A stretch of 64,000 nucleotides of DNA from Straminergon stramineum (GCA_963920665.1 OY987267.1:24738001-24802000), one strand, 5' to 3'; counted from the first letter of the stretch, positions 46,601-61,083 are shown. A program made the numbers and translations. The notes: generated by a model not told the origin, from the sequence alone.

Positions 46601-47503
46601 ACTTAATATTCTTTCAATCCATTCATACAAATGGGCTGAATTTATTTTTGAACACATTTTCATATTATTCCGCTACATTTTTGTGGGGTTGAAGTTAAAG
46701 TAAATAAATAATTTCTAATTTGGGGCAACATAATAAATAATGGCAATTTTTGACATTTTTTCTTGAAAAAACACACACATTCCTTTAGGGGCTAGCATGA
46801 GCATCACTATCTCCTGAAAAGATGTGAATGTCCTTGCCAAACAACCCCCCCCCCTGAAAATCCCTGGCCGTTGGGTGTGGGAAGAAATAAACAAAAGTAT
46901 CTTCTATGCCATCCATTAGCCAAAAATCCCACACCATGGATTTTTCAAAAATCAATGGCCATCACTATGGGATACGGATATGGACGACATATATGGATAT
47001 AGAATACAAGTACACATGTAGAATACATAATATGAATTTAGATATGGCAATATATCCCATATTGATTGCATCTGAAGTTGCAATCTGAAATTAGAAATAG
47101 GGGGGAGGGGGATGTCACTCAATTTTTGGGTGGATTTGGGGGGGGGGTTGGAAGTTTTAAGAAATTATTTCCTATCACAACATGCCACATGTACAACAAT
47201 AACATTTAAATTGGGTGTTAATGGAATTGTCACTTGTAAGTCACTATGCATTCACATTAGGAAACTCATGATGAAAACTACTTTGACCTTTGAATAATCT
47301 TTAGATAGCCCCTTCAATAGAGTCACTGCATCTACTCTAAGTTAGTCCTTGACATTGTATAACCAAGCAATGGTCCTTTCCTTGCTAAAAAGGTAATACT
47401 CCGTATATTTTACTAGATGTTTAGGAGGGCCTTATCAATTAATTCAAAGATTGGGGTTGGTTGAGAAACCATAGATAAAACAATTTTATTCGCTACAGGG
47501 GCC

Positions 47504-47746
<243 letters not shown>

Positions 47747-48310
47747 TTCTTTTTTTGAATCAAATGAAAATCCATTGCATAGGGTCCTTTTCAAACATGG
47801 AAAGGGGACCCTTACCTCATTGATAAGCAATATTAGTCAATGTAACTTAGACATGAATAAGTAAGCAAAATATATAATGCCTTGGAAGAACAACTGCCCA
47901 TGAAGTTCACTTCAGTTCAGTCTTAGTGTGTGTGTGAAAATCATGGGCATTACAAATATCTATGGATTTTCCTTGATGTCCACGTGTCCCCCATTGAGGC
48001 TCCCGAGTAGGCACTTGGAAGTAAAACTTTTTGTCATGATCAAAACGTGCAGTATCCCTCAGAAAGGGTTGGCACGGTTTTCTTGCCTCTAAGATATCAT
48101 ATCTGGTCACATGATGTTCCTACTTCCTACTGAAAGACCGAATGGGCATTTTACCTTACCTTACCTTCAAGTAGGTAACTCATTTGTTAGACTAAATGGT
48201 CAACATGCACAGAAAGGGCAAAAAAGAAAATAAATATCCATTTCAGAATGACTGTACACTGAGTGTCCATGTCCGTCACCATGACAAATCGAATATCTGA
48301 AACTCATGAT

Positions 48311-48541
48311 TTAACCCTAGAAGGGCTTGAAAGCCCTTTGAGGCCATATAATATATCATGTATTTGGTGGCATTTGATTAGGAAAACATTGACCAAATAC
48401 TTTTCAGTACACAGTAAACTAATGATCCTGATAGAACGTAAATAAAAGTGTATTAGAACTCATCTATTAAACCACAATTGAAGAATTATAAAGTTAAATA
48501 CAAGTCGTACAGAGGGACCCCAAGGGCCTTTCAAGGGTTAA
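48311..48541. mobile_element. TTAA-flanked MITE-like element (231 bp)
   Basis: TTAA at both ends, followed by CCCTAGAAGGGC on the left and, inverted, CCCTTGAAAGGCCC on the right. The ends are imperfect but belong to the same pattern as the elements at 7,366 and 45,669. Confidence 0.5.
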
Positions 48542-48630
48542 CTAAGTTAAAGTAAAGTATGGTCCATTTGTGCTACAAGAGAGGGTGCTGCACTAAAGTG
48601 GGTGCACCTATTTTCTAACATTTTAATCCT

Positions 48631-48783
48631 TTAACCATGTAAGGATGCAACCCCCCATGACGAAGGTAGTTACCAAAATTCTCTGATTATTGGACCAATA
48701 GGTGCATTCTCTTTTTCTACAATCAATATTTAGTGAAATCAACCATCGGACCATTTTGGTCCACATCGTCCTTATAGGGTTAA
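48631..48783. mobile_element. TTAA-flanked MITE-like element (153 bp)
   Basis: TTAA at both ends, with CCATGTAAGGA on the left and inverted CCCTATAAGGA on the right (9 of 11). It lies 90 bp from a similar element. Confidence 0.4.
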
Positions 48784-50656
48784 TTCCTTACATGTATATG
48801 AATCAAAGTGTTGATTTTCAAACGATATTTGTCAAATATTGTAAGTATTCTTTGAAGGTTCTTTGAAGATGGCATGAATGTTCTAAGAAGTGGAAAAAAC
48901 TCTATATGTCATGATATGCACAAAGCTTGGCTTTAGTTATAAAATTTCAAGAAAGTCAAAATCCCCTTTGAGGATGTCCTAAATACAATCATGGATTGCC
49001 ACATAGCATGGGCAATTTGATAAGTTGTACTCACAACGCGAGCAAGCAAAATTTATAGAGATTATAAACTCCTATTCCTTAGTCTTCAATTAACTTTGAC
49101 TTAAACCTTCTCTCACTTAGGACTTATGAGACAATACTCCCTTTGCAATGGTCCCAAATTGTTTACGGACAAAAAGTCCATACATCCAAAAATTGAATGC
49201 CCTTTGTCAAATTCTATTGTAACTTTGAAGTGTTTTTTGATCTTGAATTTTAACAAAGAAATTGAAGCTTTACATGTTTTGATTCTATTTCATTTCAAAA
49301 AGATCATTCTTTTAATGTATTTGCAAGCACTATGTTGAAAAAAAATGTCTCTTAGCTCTTAAATGCATTAGTTTCTTGCCTAGTAGGCAACAATGGCTAA
49401 GCTGATCGTTTAAGGGTTAAAGGACCTCAACCTCTTATAAAATGCTTAGGACTATCATCCATTGACAACCAAAAATTAAACTTTCACAAAAATACATTTA
49501 AAATTCTATCCTAACATATTATAATTCAATAAAATAGTAGTAGGATTTTGTTCCTGAAGGACAAGGGGTGGTTCAAATTTTCAAATAATGAAGATGTATT
49601 GTAAAATACAACTTTGTATAATTATTTCATGATTCTTTTTAAATAGAAGTTGTGTAGTTTTAGGTGCATTTTTTGTTTCTACGGTGAATAATGATGCCAT
49701 CCATCGACCACTTTCTGGCTTTAGCATCTTTCAAGGGTTAAAGTATCTGATTTTGTGGTCTCTTGTTCTACATGTGAAAATGATGACAAGTGCGGTGTAC
49801 TATAGACACCTTGCATACACAATTCAACTAGCTACTTGTTTTTGTTGGATTGTATGGATGTAGGTGAGGTGCACAGCCTCATGAAGAATTTTTGGACACT
49901 TGATGGATACCTTAGTTTGTTTAGGAAAGATTTCATTCTTACTATGAGCTGTAGAATTTTAGTATTATCACAAAAAAGACAAATATCATGGAAAAAGCAT
50001 TTTTGAACAATATCATGGAAAAAAATATATGGTTCTTTAGCACAAGTATATACTCAGTTGATTTTTGCTTGGTCAATAATTTGGATAATTGATTGTCTAT
50101 TAGTTACATTATAATTTTGCATGCATATTAGCAATAAGTTGAGAATGATACATGAAGTAAAATATAGTCCTCATAAGTAATGTTTATCGCTTAGAAAGGA
50201 TCAGATGTGTGCCAAGTTCTTGGGATGTTCTAAAAAAGGTCTTTTTCTAAATTAATATTTTCCCTCTTTGATTTTTTTCTAAACTCTTTTTTAGGTTTCT
50301 CTCTTTGACTTTTTCCTTGGGATATTTTTAGATTGTATAACATTGAATCTAATACTACTATTTGTCTTCTAATTGACTGGAAATTTTAAATTGTCAACAA
50401 CTTGTACTAAGTGTACATTAATATCTTTTAATTTGGTAAACTCATTCCTTCTTTTTTTCCCATTTTGGATTAAGAGTCAAACCTTGATTAGTGGTCAATT
50501 CCATCTCCTAACTACAACCTCAAATTTTCTAACTTTAAAGTTCTAATTCCACATCAAGTACGTAGACCTTCACACAACTCCTACCCCTCATTCAACTTGC
50601 TTATCAACTCTATAATTTTGCTTTCTCTTTTCTCAACTTGGAAACTTAATTTGTTT
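48784..50656. other. AT-rich gene-free stretch
   Basis: No gene is seen. TTAA-CCCTTGAA-like ends near 49,410-49,440 and 49,736 hint at one more small TTAA element, but they do not pair cleanly. Confidence 0.3.
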
Positions 50657-50868
50657 CCCATTCAAATTCTTTGTCCACTTTGCTTTGCTTTTGTTAATGA
50701 TAGGCCTGGTTGCACGACTTGTCAAAACATGCACTTAGTGTTTAAGGCAGTTACTACCTGTTCCCATTCAAATTCTTTGTCCACTTTGCTTTGCTTTAGT
50801 TAATGATAGGCCTAGTTGCACGACTTGTCAAAATATGCACTTAGTGTATAAGGCAATTACTGCCTCTT
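50657..50868. repeat. Recent 106-bp tandem duplication
   Basis: The block beginning CCCATTCAAATTCTTTGTCC at 50,657 is repeated at 50,763 with only a few differences, several of them C/T changes. Confidence 0.85.
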
Positions 50869-53800
50869 TTGAACACATTGTGACAATGTATCAATTTTCA
50901 AGAATAACACACATGATTTTGGAAAGGGAGACATGTAGCATTATCCCATTCATTATCAAAACCTCAACACAAATTTTGGAAGGGTACAAAAGTCATTTAT
51001 TTATTGAATGTATAATGCCACAAGTCTCTACATAAAAATCATAGCCCTTTAAGAGCTTCAAATTTTTTATTCAAAATCTATATGTTCGATCAATTCTCCA
51101 CATTCCAAATGTGAAGGTATCAATCTCTAACAAATACTGAAAGCAATATCATAGTGATCTTGAATGCTTCTATGAACATACTATCCCTCCTCCTCAATTC
51201 CTTTCTTCACGTAACAAACTCTCAATTAAACAATTATGTAGAAACCACAACACTGATCTGTTCAACAATATTGTAAAAGAAGCAAAAACCCTATAATGGA
51301 CAATGTCATCAAATTGGGCAAGAGTCCTATTGCAAGTAAAAAGCATGCATAAATCATTAGCTACAAAACTTAATGAAGCTTCATGTGAGCTGCACCTATG
51401 ATTCCTCAAAAGAAAATTGACAACGCCCCAAGAAGCTCACCAACTGCACACATGGCACAGACAAGAAGTCATCATCAAAATAATGAAGTTGTTGTAAGAA
51501 AATCGTTGTTGTCTAAATGACTTCTTAAAATAAGGACCTGACACTAATTCAGCAACAACAAACACTTTGCCAAACACTTAGCCAAGCATTGCCAATCCAC
51601 CATCAATGCCAAAGGCTCTCCAAAAGAAAACCAACCAACACACAACAAAGCACTCCCAACAAACCCTTATTGAACCCTTATTGAAGACAAAGTCTCCACA
51701 TAATTTGAAAAATATGAAAGCGAAGGGAAGAGCATTGGATCATCAGCAAGAGATGGGTGTCACTAACCTGCACAGATTGTAATTAAGAGTGGGAACCAAT
51801 GACAGTAAGACAACATTCTACAAGAGCTTTCTTCTCTAACACCTCCGACGTAAACACTCACACCTTCGCGCTCACCAGCTCCTGGACTCTTGAAACCGGA
51901 CTGTGCATACTCTTTCGAAACGGACTCTCCTGAAACAGAGCACGGGGCTCGGAGAATAATGCATAGAGCATGGGAGCACAGAACAAGGCACAAAATGAAT
52001 ATGGAGCATCAAACCCTATCTTACACAACCTGATATCAATGGTTCCAATTATTTGTTCACACGACGCTACATCGACGGTTGTATTAGCCTGCCACTTTTT
52101 TCTTACACAATCGATGACCCACGTTCACCGCAATTTGCGGCAGGAATATTATATGACATCAACAGTGCTAAAGGGGGTTCAATTTTACCGAAGGAGATCC
52201 AATGGTTTTCATTTTTTTGGCACCAGAGGGGGTGGCAGGCACAGGATTGCCTACCACTTTTGGCCACATTGTCAAGCTAGTGACTCAAGTATGAACAAGA
52301 AATACAAAACAACTCTAAGTATAAAATTTTAGATTTTTTGATACCCTAGTCCTCACAGGGCTCACAATGCTTTGACCCCTCTTTGGAATTTTGACCTCTG
52401 AGAATGAAGCTCTAATTTCTAACTTTTTATTTTATGGTTGTTTTAAGCTCTGACCTTTGAGTTTGAAATTCTAGCCCTTATGTCTATTTCTGGATATGAA
52501 TTTTAACTGATTTAAAAAATAAAATAAAAATATTCTCATTTTGGGTGATTCCAAGAAACACTTGCTAATTTTGTTGGGTATTCATAGTACTCAATCTATG
52601 CTTATTTTTTGGAGTACTTTAAAATTATAATTTTTCTTACAAAAATTTAAAAAATATGACCAATATATATACCTTTTAAGGAGATTGTACCCTACAAAGA
52701 TAAAACATAGAAAAGTTCTCTAAGTAGGAGGACTCAAAAAGTGCTAAATCTCAAGAAAATAGATACTTCAATATTTTAATTTGTAAAAAATAGGATTTTT
52801 TTAATAAAATAAAATAAAAAATTGGACATTCGTAACAACTCTTTGGAGATGGTCATTCTCCCAAAGACTCCCAAACTAATATTTTACATGTTATGAAATG
52901 CAAGCAAATAGAAGCTCATTTTGTGGATTTCCATACAACATATAGTCAACAATTTTGTGGAATTCTTTTGAGTTGCTAGTCTATGAGAATATCATAAGCT
53001 CCAAATTTCAGCTTCAGATTTGTATTTTTGGACTAAAAATAGTACAAAAATCCCCAAATGGACATACATGATATTAGATTGGGGGCTATTTTTGGATAGT
53101 AAAAAAATTATGTGAAATGAGAAAATGATCCAAGGTGTATAATAGTCATGACTACCTTACCAAAAAAACTAAAGTCTTTTGGAGCCATAATGCAAAAATT
53201 ATTGCCAAAAAACAAATGAGTACATGATAGAAAATAGTACAAGTGTTTCTTATAGTCACCCTTTTCTAAGAATAGGTGCTATTAGACCAATATTGATGGA
53301 GCTTTGGAGGACAAATACTTAGATTTTGTAACATGATGAACAAGAAATTGGAAATAAATCTCAAGGAAAATAAAAGGAATGTTCAAGTCTTGAAATATAG
53401 AATCAAAGCTTCACCATCTAACAATTTTACGAAAAAAAACTAAAACAAAAGGGAAAAATATAAGTATAATGATATCTAAAGTGGCACATACAAAGCCAAA
53501 GCTTTGCTTATCTGAAATTTTCAACTAGGGAATCTAAAGGAAAAGGAGAGTTTTAGAAGAACCAAAAATACCACACAAAGCCAAAGCTTTGTCATTAGTT
53601 TACAAATGGGACAAAAAATGTGTAGAAGGTGGAGGGAAACTTTAACATGGACCATGATTTCTAGAATGTTGGAGAAACTTGTGATTGTGGCTACACCTAT
53701 ACAATGTGAGATGGGACTCTAAATCATCCATTTCGCCTCCTTGTGAAGTTTTTGCAAGCAAAAGGCAACCCAATCACATGTATGTTGTTAACATAGAGCA

Positions 53801-54095
53801 AGTAGATAGCTTCACCCTATTCCAAATAAGGTATGCACACCCATTGTCATCTCTTTCCCATTTGCCTCCCTATCTACACCTATCCAAAAATTGTAGGCTG
53901 AAAACTTGAAGACCAGTATTTGTATTTCATCTCTAAGTGCCTGTGATAATTCACTATCAAGATATGGAGAGAGCTTTGGGAGTGACGCCCAACTTTGATT
54001 ACTATGATAGCCAAGGGGTATTAGGTTGTGTCAATGGTGTTCCCTCAATAATCATTCAGACATAGTGATATAAGTTATATGTAAATAATAGAAAC
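50869..54095. other. AT-rich gene-free stretch
   Basis: A less AT-rich patch around 51,760-52,280 holds two overlapping frames up to 120 codons with no recognisable similarity. The rest is AT-rich without features. The patch may be gene or transposon debris. Confidence 0.3.
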
Positions 54096-54098
54096 TAA

Positions 54099-54542
54099 GA
54101 GTAGCTCCAATGCTAGACGGAAACACGTATGCCAAAGTTAGATGATGGAGGGAACTAAAAAAACACGCCCCAATGCTACCGACATTGATCACTAGATATT
54201 CTTGAGCCCGTCATAATCCATCCACTCCTTGGCATTTTGAAGAAATATAAAGAGCCTGCGAGCTGGCACACCGTGGCCAAAGTCATCAATGTCATCCCTT
54301 TCTGACCTTGTTTTGCGTGCTAATAAATTTGAGCTCTCCTATTTTGAATGGAAATCTATATTTGATGTAGAATCTTCTTTCTCATTTTTATAATGTGATA
54401 AAGGTTCATTTGTGGTTTGAATTGCCAACTTTGCATTGGGGCAATTTAAAAACAAAAGTTGCCGGCACAGAATGACGTCCGCCAACCTCCTCTTCAAATT
54501 TTGGATATTGTGCTTGGAGCAGTGTGTGCATTAGAGCTGCTC
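54099..54542. mobile_element. PIF/Harbinger-like MITE (444 bp)
   Basis: Ends GAGTAGCTCCAATGC and inverted GAGCAGCTCTAATGC (13 of 15), with TAA on both sides (54,096-54,098 and 54,543-54,545). The GAGC(A/T)NCTCCAATGC-type end is common in plant Harbinger MITEs. Confidence 0.75.
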
Positions 54543-54658
54543 TAAGGCAAAGATTTTTCTCAAACATTTCCAAGATACTTAATGCATTTGTAGACCTCAA
54601 GTAACTTATTTATGGCAGTTATATTCTGCAAGTGTTCCCATGGAATGGCAACCTATAA

Positions 54659-56775
54659 GAGCATCGCCACCCATTCTTGCTAAACATGGCTCAAGGAATG
54701 GGGTGGCCCGGGCCCTGCTCCTCCCGCTCTCCTCTTGGCCGGGGAAGACCCCTAGTCATTCCCGCCTTATATAACACTCAAAAAAGTCAATCATGTAGTT
54801 TTTAATGACTTGTAGAGTTACATTGCTTCATTAGTGGATTGTCAGGATCATTGGAATTCGGGAAGGAGAGGGAAAACTCTATCCCGGGAAGAGTTGGAGA
54901 AGAAGTTGTGAGCTTTAGTTTGCCCGAGAGATGTTGATGGAAAAAAACACAAGAAGTGAGTTGTTGTGGTAGGGAGTTTGAGGGATGTTTGGAATAGTTT
55001 TTTAGAGAAGGGAAGAGAGTTTGTAACCTTGAGTTGTTGTGTGGTTAATTTAGGTGTTTACGGGAGGTTTTAGGAGGGGTTTTGAGGGTGGAGGTTGGGC
55101 CACAGATGAGACAAAATTTCATTGCAAAGAAGTGTAGCCAAGGGTGTTTGGAGACACTGTGCTAAGCTGTTGTGCAAGTTCGATTTTATGTTTTTTGAGC
55201 TCCCTTGGATTAAAAATATTTTTAAAATATGAAAGTTGTAAAGTATAAGTGCATGGTACCACAAACAACTTCATGAATGACTTTTTTCTCCTATGATTAC
55301 CAAACACACAATCCTTTGCCATTTCCCGTCCATAGTTAAATTCTAAAATATGTCTTTCCTCAATATATCTTACACTCTTGACCTCAACTCCGGATATTTT
55401 TGCAAAAGCAAGCTCCATTATAACTAACACTCAAGATTATTAAAATTAAAATTATTATATACTTGCCAACTAGTATAGAAATAGAATTCTTCCAAGTAGA
55501 CAATATTATCACTTTCAACTATCAAACTTCGCAAAACATTATAGTACTATATCTTTTTATATTTAAAATGTGTACTAACAAGAATAACAAGACTAATATA
55601 TTTTCACTCTTTATATATACATTAAATCAATATAAAAAGTAAAAGAGTGTATCAAGGTAGGCTTGAGTTAAAGTAAGAGAGTATATTTAAGTAGGCTTTG
55701 ATTAAAGCAAAACAATGTCTTAAGGTAGGCTTGGGTTAAAATAAAAGAATGTGTTGAGGTGTGTTTGAGGTAAACCTCAAGCACACCTAAACACATTCTT
55801 TTACTTTTTACATAATATTTGAATAAAAATAAATTATAAAACACAAAAAGGGTATTGAAGTATGCTTGAGGTGTGCTTGAGGTCTACCTCAAGCACACCT
55901 CAAGCACACTTCAACACTACTTGATTTTTACATTGAATTTGACTACAAAAATATTTAAAATACAAAAAGTGCTTAAGGTATGCTTGAAGTGTGCTTGAGG
56001 TAGATCTCAAGCACACCTCGAGCTTTTGTTTTTGTTTTTACATTGAAGTTGAATTAAAAAAATTTTAAAAATAGTCTTGATGTGTGCTTTAGATGTGCTT
56101 GAGGTAGACCTCAAGCACACCTCAAGCACTTTTTGTGTTTTTACATTGAAGATAAATAAAAAATAAAAAATAAAAAATTAGTCTTAATGTGTGCTTGAGG
56201 TGTGTTTGAGGTAGACCTCAAGCACACCTCAAGCTTTTTTTGAGTTTTTACATTGAAGATGGGGTTGTAACCTTAAGGGCCATAGTGGATTGACCCTCTC
56301 GCTCATCCCCCTTAGTTAATCCAGGGGTGCATGAAAATAAAAAAGACCCCCTATTTTGTGCTTCACTAATTTATCTTCCAAAGCTCCCAAGTTAATTTGG
56401 GGCCTTGGATTGCAAATATGAATTCAAAATTTGCAAATTTTATCATGTGTTGCAAATAAAAAATTTCAAGGTTTTCCCTTGGGGACGAGCGAGGGGATCA
56501 ATCCCCCCAGCCACCTTGAGTTGTTGTGTGGTTAATTTAAGCAACAAGATCAAGTTACAGTTAAGCTCAACAAAACATAAACTGACAAAATTCCCTCACA
56601 GAAAAGAAAATAGTCAACAAGTGGTGGGGACGATGTCCTAAGGTTTTGGGAGCCATTTCTACAGTGACCAGGCTCCCGCTCTCCCTCCCCCGGTCCCTGG
56701 TGGACTACTTTTTTCTCACCAGGCCCGCCCCTAGACCAGGCCAGTCAGCTTTGACAAGAATGGGTGGCAATGCTC
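54659..56775. mobile_element. Larger Harbinger-like element (2,117 bp) without a recognisable transposase
   Basis: Ends GAGCATCGCCACCCATTCTT and inverted GAGCATTGCCACCCATTCTT (one mismatch in 20), flanked by TAA on the left and TCA on the right. The terminal 100-150 bp on both sides are GC-rich. The interior is AT-rich and carries a tandem palindrome array and a 103-codon minus-strand frame (55,119-55,430) of no known family. A smaller inverted pair at 56,291-56,315 and 56,481-56,507 suggests a nested element. Confidence 0.7.
55740..56240. repeat. Five tandem palindromes built on GTGCTTGAGGT
   Basis: Palindromes of the form GGTGTGCTTGAGGT-N-ACCTCAAGCACACC centre near 55,772, 55,884, 55,997, 56,110 and 56,213, spaced 100-113 bp, separated by AT-rich spacers with TTTTTACATTGAA. 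Each could fold into a hairpin of 40-60 nt. Single arms occur just upstream (55,650-55,740). Confidence 0.85.
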
Positions 56776-57690
56776 TCATGCGTTGGAATGACGATGCACA
56801 CCTGCCACACATAATTTAATTCAAACTCATGCATATCAACTCTGCAATCCTTGAGATGGTCATTTCCATAGGAAATCATTTCTCTTAAGTGCCACAGAAT
56901 TTATCTAAATGTTGGCCTCCGTTTCTGCATGGAGCCACCCACCAAGATCAATATCTGCAAACACCATAATTGTAGCTTGGGTGGCCTTAGCCATACTCTG
57001 TGGAAAGTTCAAAGAAACAAGCTATTGAAGAAGGAAGAAATTAGCCCCCTTGGTTTTCAATTGACCTGACTCTTCAAAGACACAAGGGAACACAGCACAG
57101 AGTGTGAGTTCAATTTTAGCATCATGAGTACTGAAAATAGTAACTCGGGGGGATGTGGAGGAACTTCAAATTTCCATCTTGATTTTTAGCCACAGTTGTG
57201 ACGGAACAAAAAATACCTCAAAATCACTCACCAGTGCTTGTCTCCACAAATGGGCGAGCTGGTTGAGTTCATGGAGCAGGTATCAGGCTCAGTGTTGGGG
57301 AAATTTTTCGAGGTCCTCCAGCTGATTTCCTCCTTCCGCGAAAACGAACCGTTTTTTTTTCAATGGGCACTGGTTACATCCTTTGAATCACAAAAAGTAC
57401 CAGTTTATTTCCTCCAATTTCAATTTCTCACCAACAAATTTCCCCTTAATTGAAATTGGCACTAGCTAAATTGCAAAATTTGTATAAAATATAGAAAAAA
57501 AAGATTAAAAATGAAAGTACTAATTAATATGACATCCTTAGCAAGAATTGAACTTGACAAAGTCCTTCACCACTTGAAGACCAAGGATCCCCCAACCCAT
57601 GCAATATGGAGTTGAGGATGGTTATGAAAAGGTTGCATGAAATCAAAAGAGTTCATGAAGTACCAATTTTACATTCTTCAAATATTTATT
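56776..57690. other. Gene-free stretch, no recognised feature
   Basis: Mixed composition with no convincing ORF. It might contain further debris of the possible hAT relic immediately downstream. Confidence 0.3.
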
Positions 57691-57693
57691 TTG

Positions 57694-57912
57694 CTACCAT
57701 GTAAGGTACCATGCAAGATTTGCATATAAATGGTAAAATTTAGAAGAATTATTCCACAAGTCAATGGCCTCTTCTATTATGTTGTCACAATCTTTGTTAG
57801 GTCCTCCTAAAGCCAATCGCATGACACTGTCCAAATTGGATGTTTTCATGCGATTTCGAAATTTCTCCTCTAGCAACTTCGGGAAGTGCCCTGTACCGCT
57901 ACAAGGTGGCAA
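57694..57912 (-). pseudogene. Possible hAT transposase C-terminal relic
   Basis: A 72-codon minus-strand frame includes LDSVMRLALGGPN followed by EEAIDLWNNSSK. This resembles the 'GP..D...AI.LW' stretch near the C terminus of many plant hAT transposases. There is no catalytic core nearby. The match rests on a short motif only. Confidence 0.3.
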
Positions 57913-58337
57913 GCCACAACTCTATGAGCTGCAAGTTGGTAAGGTTTCTCATTTTCTTCCATTTTTTTTTTCAATTTTTAGTAATCAAAATTTTATATTA
58001 GGGCCTTTAGCACAAGTGCAAAGGTTGATATCCAATGGCAACACACCTTCATTAGTCGGGTATTACCCAATAATTTTTTGGGCAAGGCAATTGAAATCCC
58101 CCAAATATTTTAAGGAGGCTATCAAATATCCTCTAGATTTTGGGTGGCACGGGTTGATTTCCGGTTCTAGAAATTTCCTCCCAGTTTAGCATCCTTTAAT
58201 TTCAAAATGCAACCAGTTTTTTTCCCAAATCCACAGGCAAAATTTGAACTAGCTGCCGGTTTTTTCCAATCATTGATCAGGCTTTTAGAGTTTGGGCAAG
58301 AATAACCATGTATTGACTGGCCTCCTTGAAGTTCTAT

Positions 58338-58495
58338 AAGGTAAACTACCCCATTCCAAAACAAATGGGAGCAAGCCCATTCTGGGTTAAATTGTGTTGG
58401 AAGTGTACATTTAAATTCTGAAATGTACATCACTAATATAATTTAACCTACAATGGGCTTGCTCCCGTTTGGTCTGGAATGGGGTAGTTTACCTT
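58338..58495. mobile_element. Short foldback MITE (158 bp)
   Basis: The outer ~55 bp on each side are inverted copies, beginning AAGGTAAACTACCCCATTCC, with a few mismatches around a ~45-bp loop. The flanks contain TAT/ATA, so a TA-type target site (Stowaway-like) is possible, but it cannot be fixed. Confidence 0.65.
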
Positions 58496-61045
58496 ATATG
58501 GACCCATGCCAGGTTTCACACTTTTGAGTTCAACTGAATCAACAATTTTCTTGAACTTAGAACTGTGAAATTTACTAAGGTAGGAGGCTCAAACTCCCCT
58601 AGGGCATTTAGAATTGTCCCTACTTTAACTCTGAAATGGTCCTTAAATCAACCTTTACAATCATTTGAATGGATCCAGGAAAAAAGTGTAATTTATTGCT
58701 AGAGCCAATCATTGTCCTTGCTTTCCCCATTTCTCTTTATAACTTCAATTCAACAATTTATGAAAGACCTAGTGACATAAATAGGGACATGTGACAAAAC
58801 TTGTTTGAAAATTCATAAATAATTCAATAATGCTTCAAAAAAAATGAAACCACTTGGGTTGCATTCCTACATCTATTCCTCTTCGTCTGAATAATTAAAT
58901 AAAAATATTCCCATGAAAAAAAATACATGAAAAAGGTGGACCAGCCCGTAGATGAACGAGTTACGAGCCTTCTACCTTACTAGCTCACTCTCAATGATTT
59001 GTATTGCTAAGCTGCATGTAAATCTCCAAAGGCCTGATGGAATGGAGGACAATCGAAAGGAATAATGTAATTAGCCTGTCACTACTGTTGCCTATGGGCC
59101 TCCATGTGGGATAATGCATCACCAGGTTTTAATGTACGCCAGTTCCATTGAAGAATTGGAGTTCGTTTTTCACCTGTGTGGTGGACAATTGCTTTGAAGT
59201 GCTCATGAATTGGATCTGATTTTACTGGGAGGTGACAAAGTTCATTGGTTGATTTGAATAACCCACACTGTTGAGCAAAGTTTTTGATCAACAAACTGAA
59301 GAGAAAAATGATTCCTAGCTCCTGCATCATAGAAAGATAGCATCAACAAGATCTCAGACAACCCACTGAAGATAGCTGCATAAGCAGTAGTGTGAGGCGC
59401 CCTAGAGTTTCAGGTTCATGATTGTAGAAACCCTGGGGTTAAAAACAAAAGGCCTAACCTAGGCAAATGACCATCCGTACTTTAAAAAAAATTCTTTCAA
59501 GTGCAAGGAACAATAAAAGAGCATCAATGAATAACCCAATAATAATTTAGAACTTCATCTATTAGCAATGTAATTTTTGTGGTGCTTTATCGCCACAAAT
59601 AGGAAATCTTGCCTGAACATCTATGATAAGGATATGTGAATTTAGAGGTGTTCAGGTCAATACTTTAACATTTACAACCAATTCAATGCAAGAGATTCTC
59701 CAAATCTTTCTTATTGTAGTGAACTATATAATTCACATGGATTAGCATAGTCAAAAATAGCACCAATAGTATTATTTCTTCCTCTAGCATTCCATTACCG
59801 CATGAGTGAACTATAAGAATCCCCCCAAAAGTTGTTCAAGAATATTAGTTGGTTTGATTCTAGTCCTTGGTAGATACTACACTAATTAGAATACATTACA
59901 AATAGCAAGTCTTTTATAGGTTAGTGTCACCCATGCCAATATGTAGAACAAATCCAAAACCACCATAGATGCCTAATATTGATATTTACTCTTAGCTACA
60001 CTTGTTGTTTTTTGAAAAAGCTATAAATATTTATTCTTGATAAGTATTTTAACTAAGTGTGTTTGTAGAGAACCATATCTTTGAAATGTATTTTGTTATC
60101 TATGCTCTTGGTAGAAGTCTTCATCAAGAATAGAAACTTATAGTAATTTTAATTCAATTAGTGTAGGTAAAACTAAAGATCATTATTAGTCTATTGTAAA
60201 CAACATTTGTTGGATTTTGGAATTGTCCTATATATTGGTAGGGGCGACACTAAATTATTATTAGTGTGGTGTCCGAAGAGAGGAATATCATACTAGGCAA
60301 GCCTCCCAAGGCAATCGATTGTATTTAATTATTGCATGATTTAGTTCCTTCCCTAGTAGCTGAAGCAAGAAACTTTGATTCCATGGATTGAAAGGTTGTA
60401 ATGTTCAAGTAAAGATCATAGTAGCCTAGTATAAATTTGTAGGCTGAATTTTGAACTTTTTTTCTATTTCTTTCTCACTACCCTAAAAAATAGAAAATTT
60501 TAATGATTTCTTGTTGATACGTGCTTTGGTCATTTCGAGATTAAACTAACTGAATAATTAAATATTAAGCATTGTTCCTTTTACTAAATTGCCTAATTTT
60601 TGGATGGATCTCCTTGGAACCCAAGACTCAAGAGAGTATTTTAGATTCCTTTCTTATTCATTTTTGACATGCATGATGATTAAACTATGAACTTTCAAAG
60701 TATTGAAAAATAGATGTTTCGTAAAGGAACCAGACCCTCAAAATCATAGGAATATATTTTAGGTGAGAATCTCTAAGGCTCTAAAATTTTTAAAAGGGGA
60801 TTAGAATTAGATGTAGCTACTTGAAGGTAGGGACACTCCAATGTGTGAGGTACCTGAAAGTGCCACTTGAATAGATGCACACATTATGGACATCTCCTAC
60901 ATAAAACATTAATATGTACATATTGTTCAAGAAACAATTTTAGAACATCTACCAAAAAAACTTTCATCCCTTGTAACTTTTGTATATGGTATCCAAATGA
61001 TGCATTACTTTGGAGCATTGAATTCTCCTATTATTTTCCAATTAG

Positions 61046-61047
<2 letters not shown>
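58496..61047. other. AT-rich gene-free stretch
   Basis: No ORF, RNA gene or repeat with clear boundaries was seen. Confidence 0.35.

Positions 61048-61048
<1 letters not shown>

Positions 61049-61083
<35 letters not shown>

Noticed and set aside
52053..52280. 75- and 120-codon overlapping frames
   Set aside because: No recognisable domain and conflicting frames; too short to call as genes.
58167..58433. 88-codon minus-strand frame
   Set aside because: It overlaps the foldback MITE at 58,338-58,495 and has no recognisable similarity.
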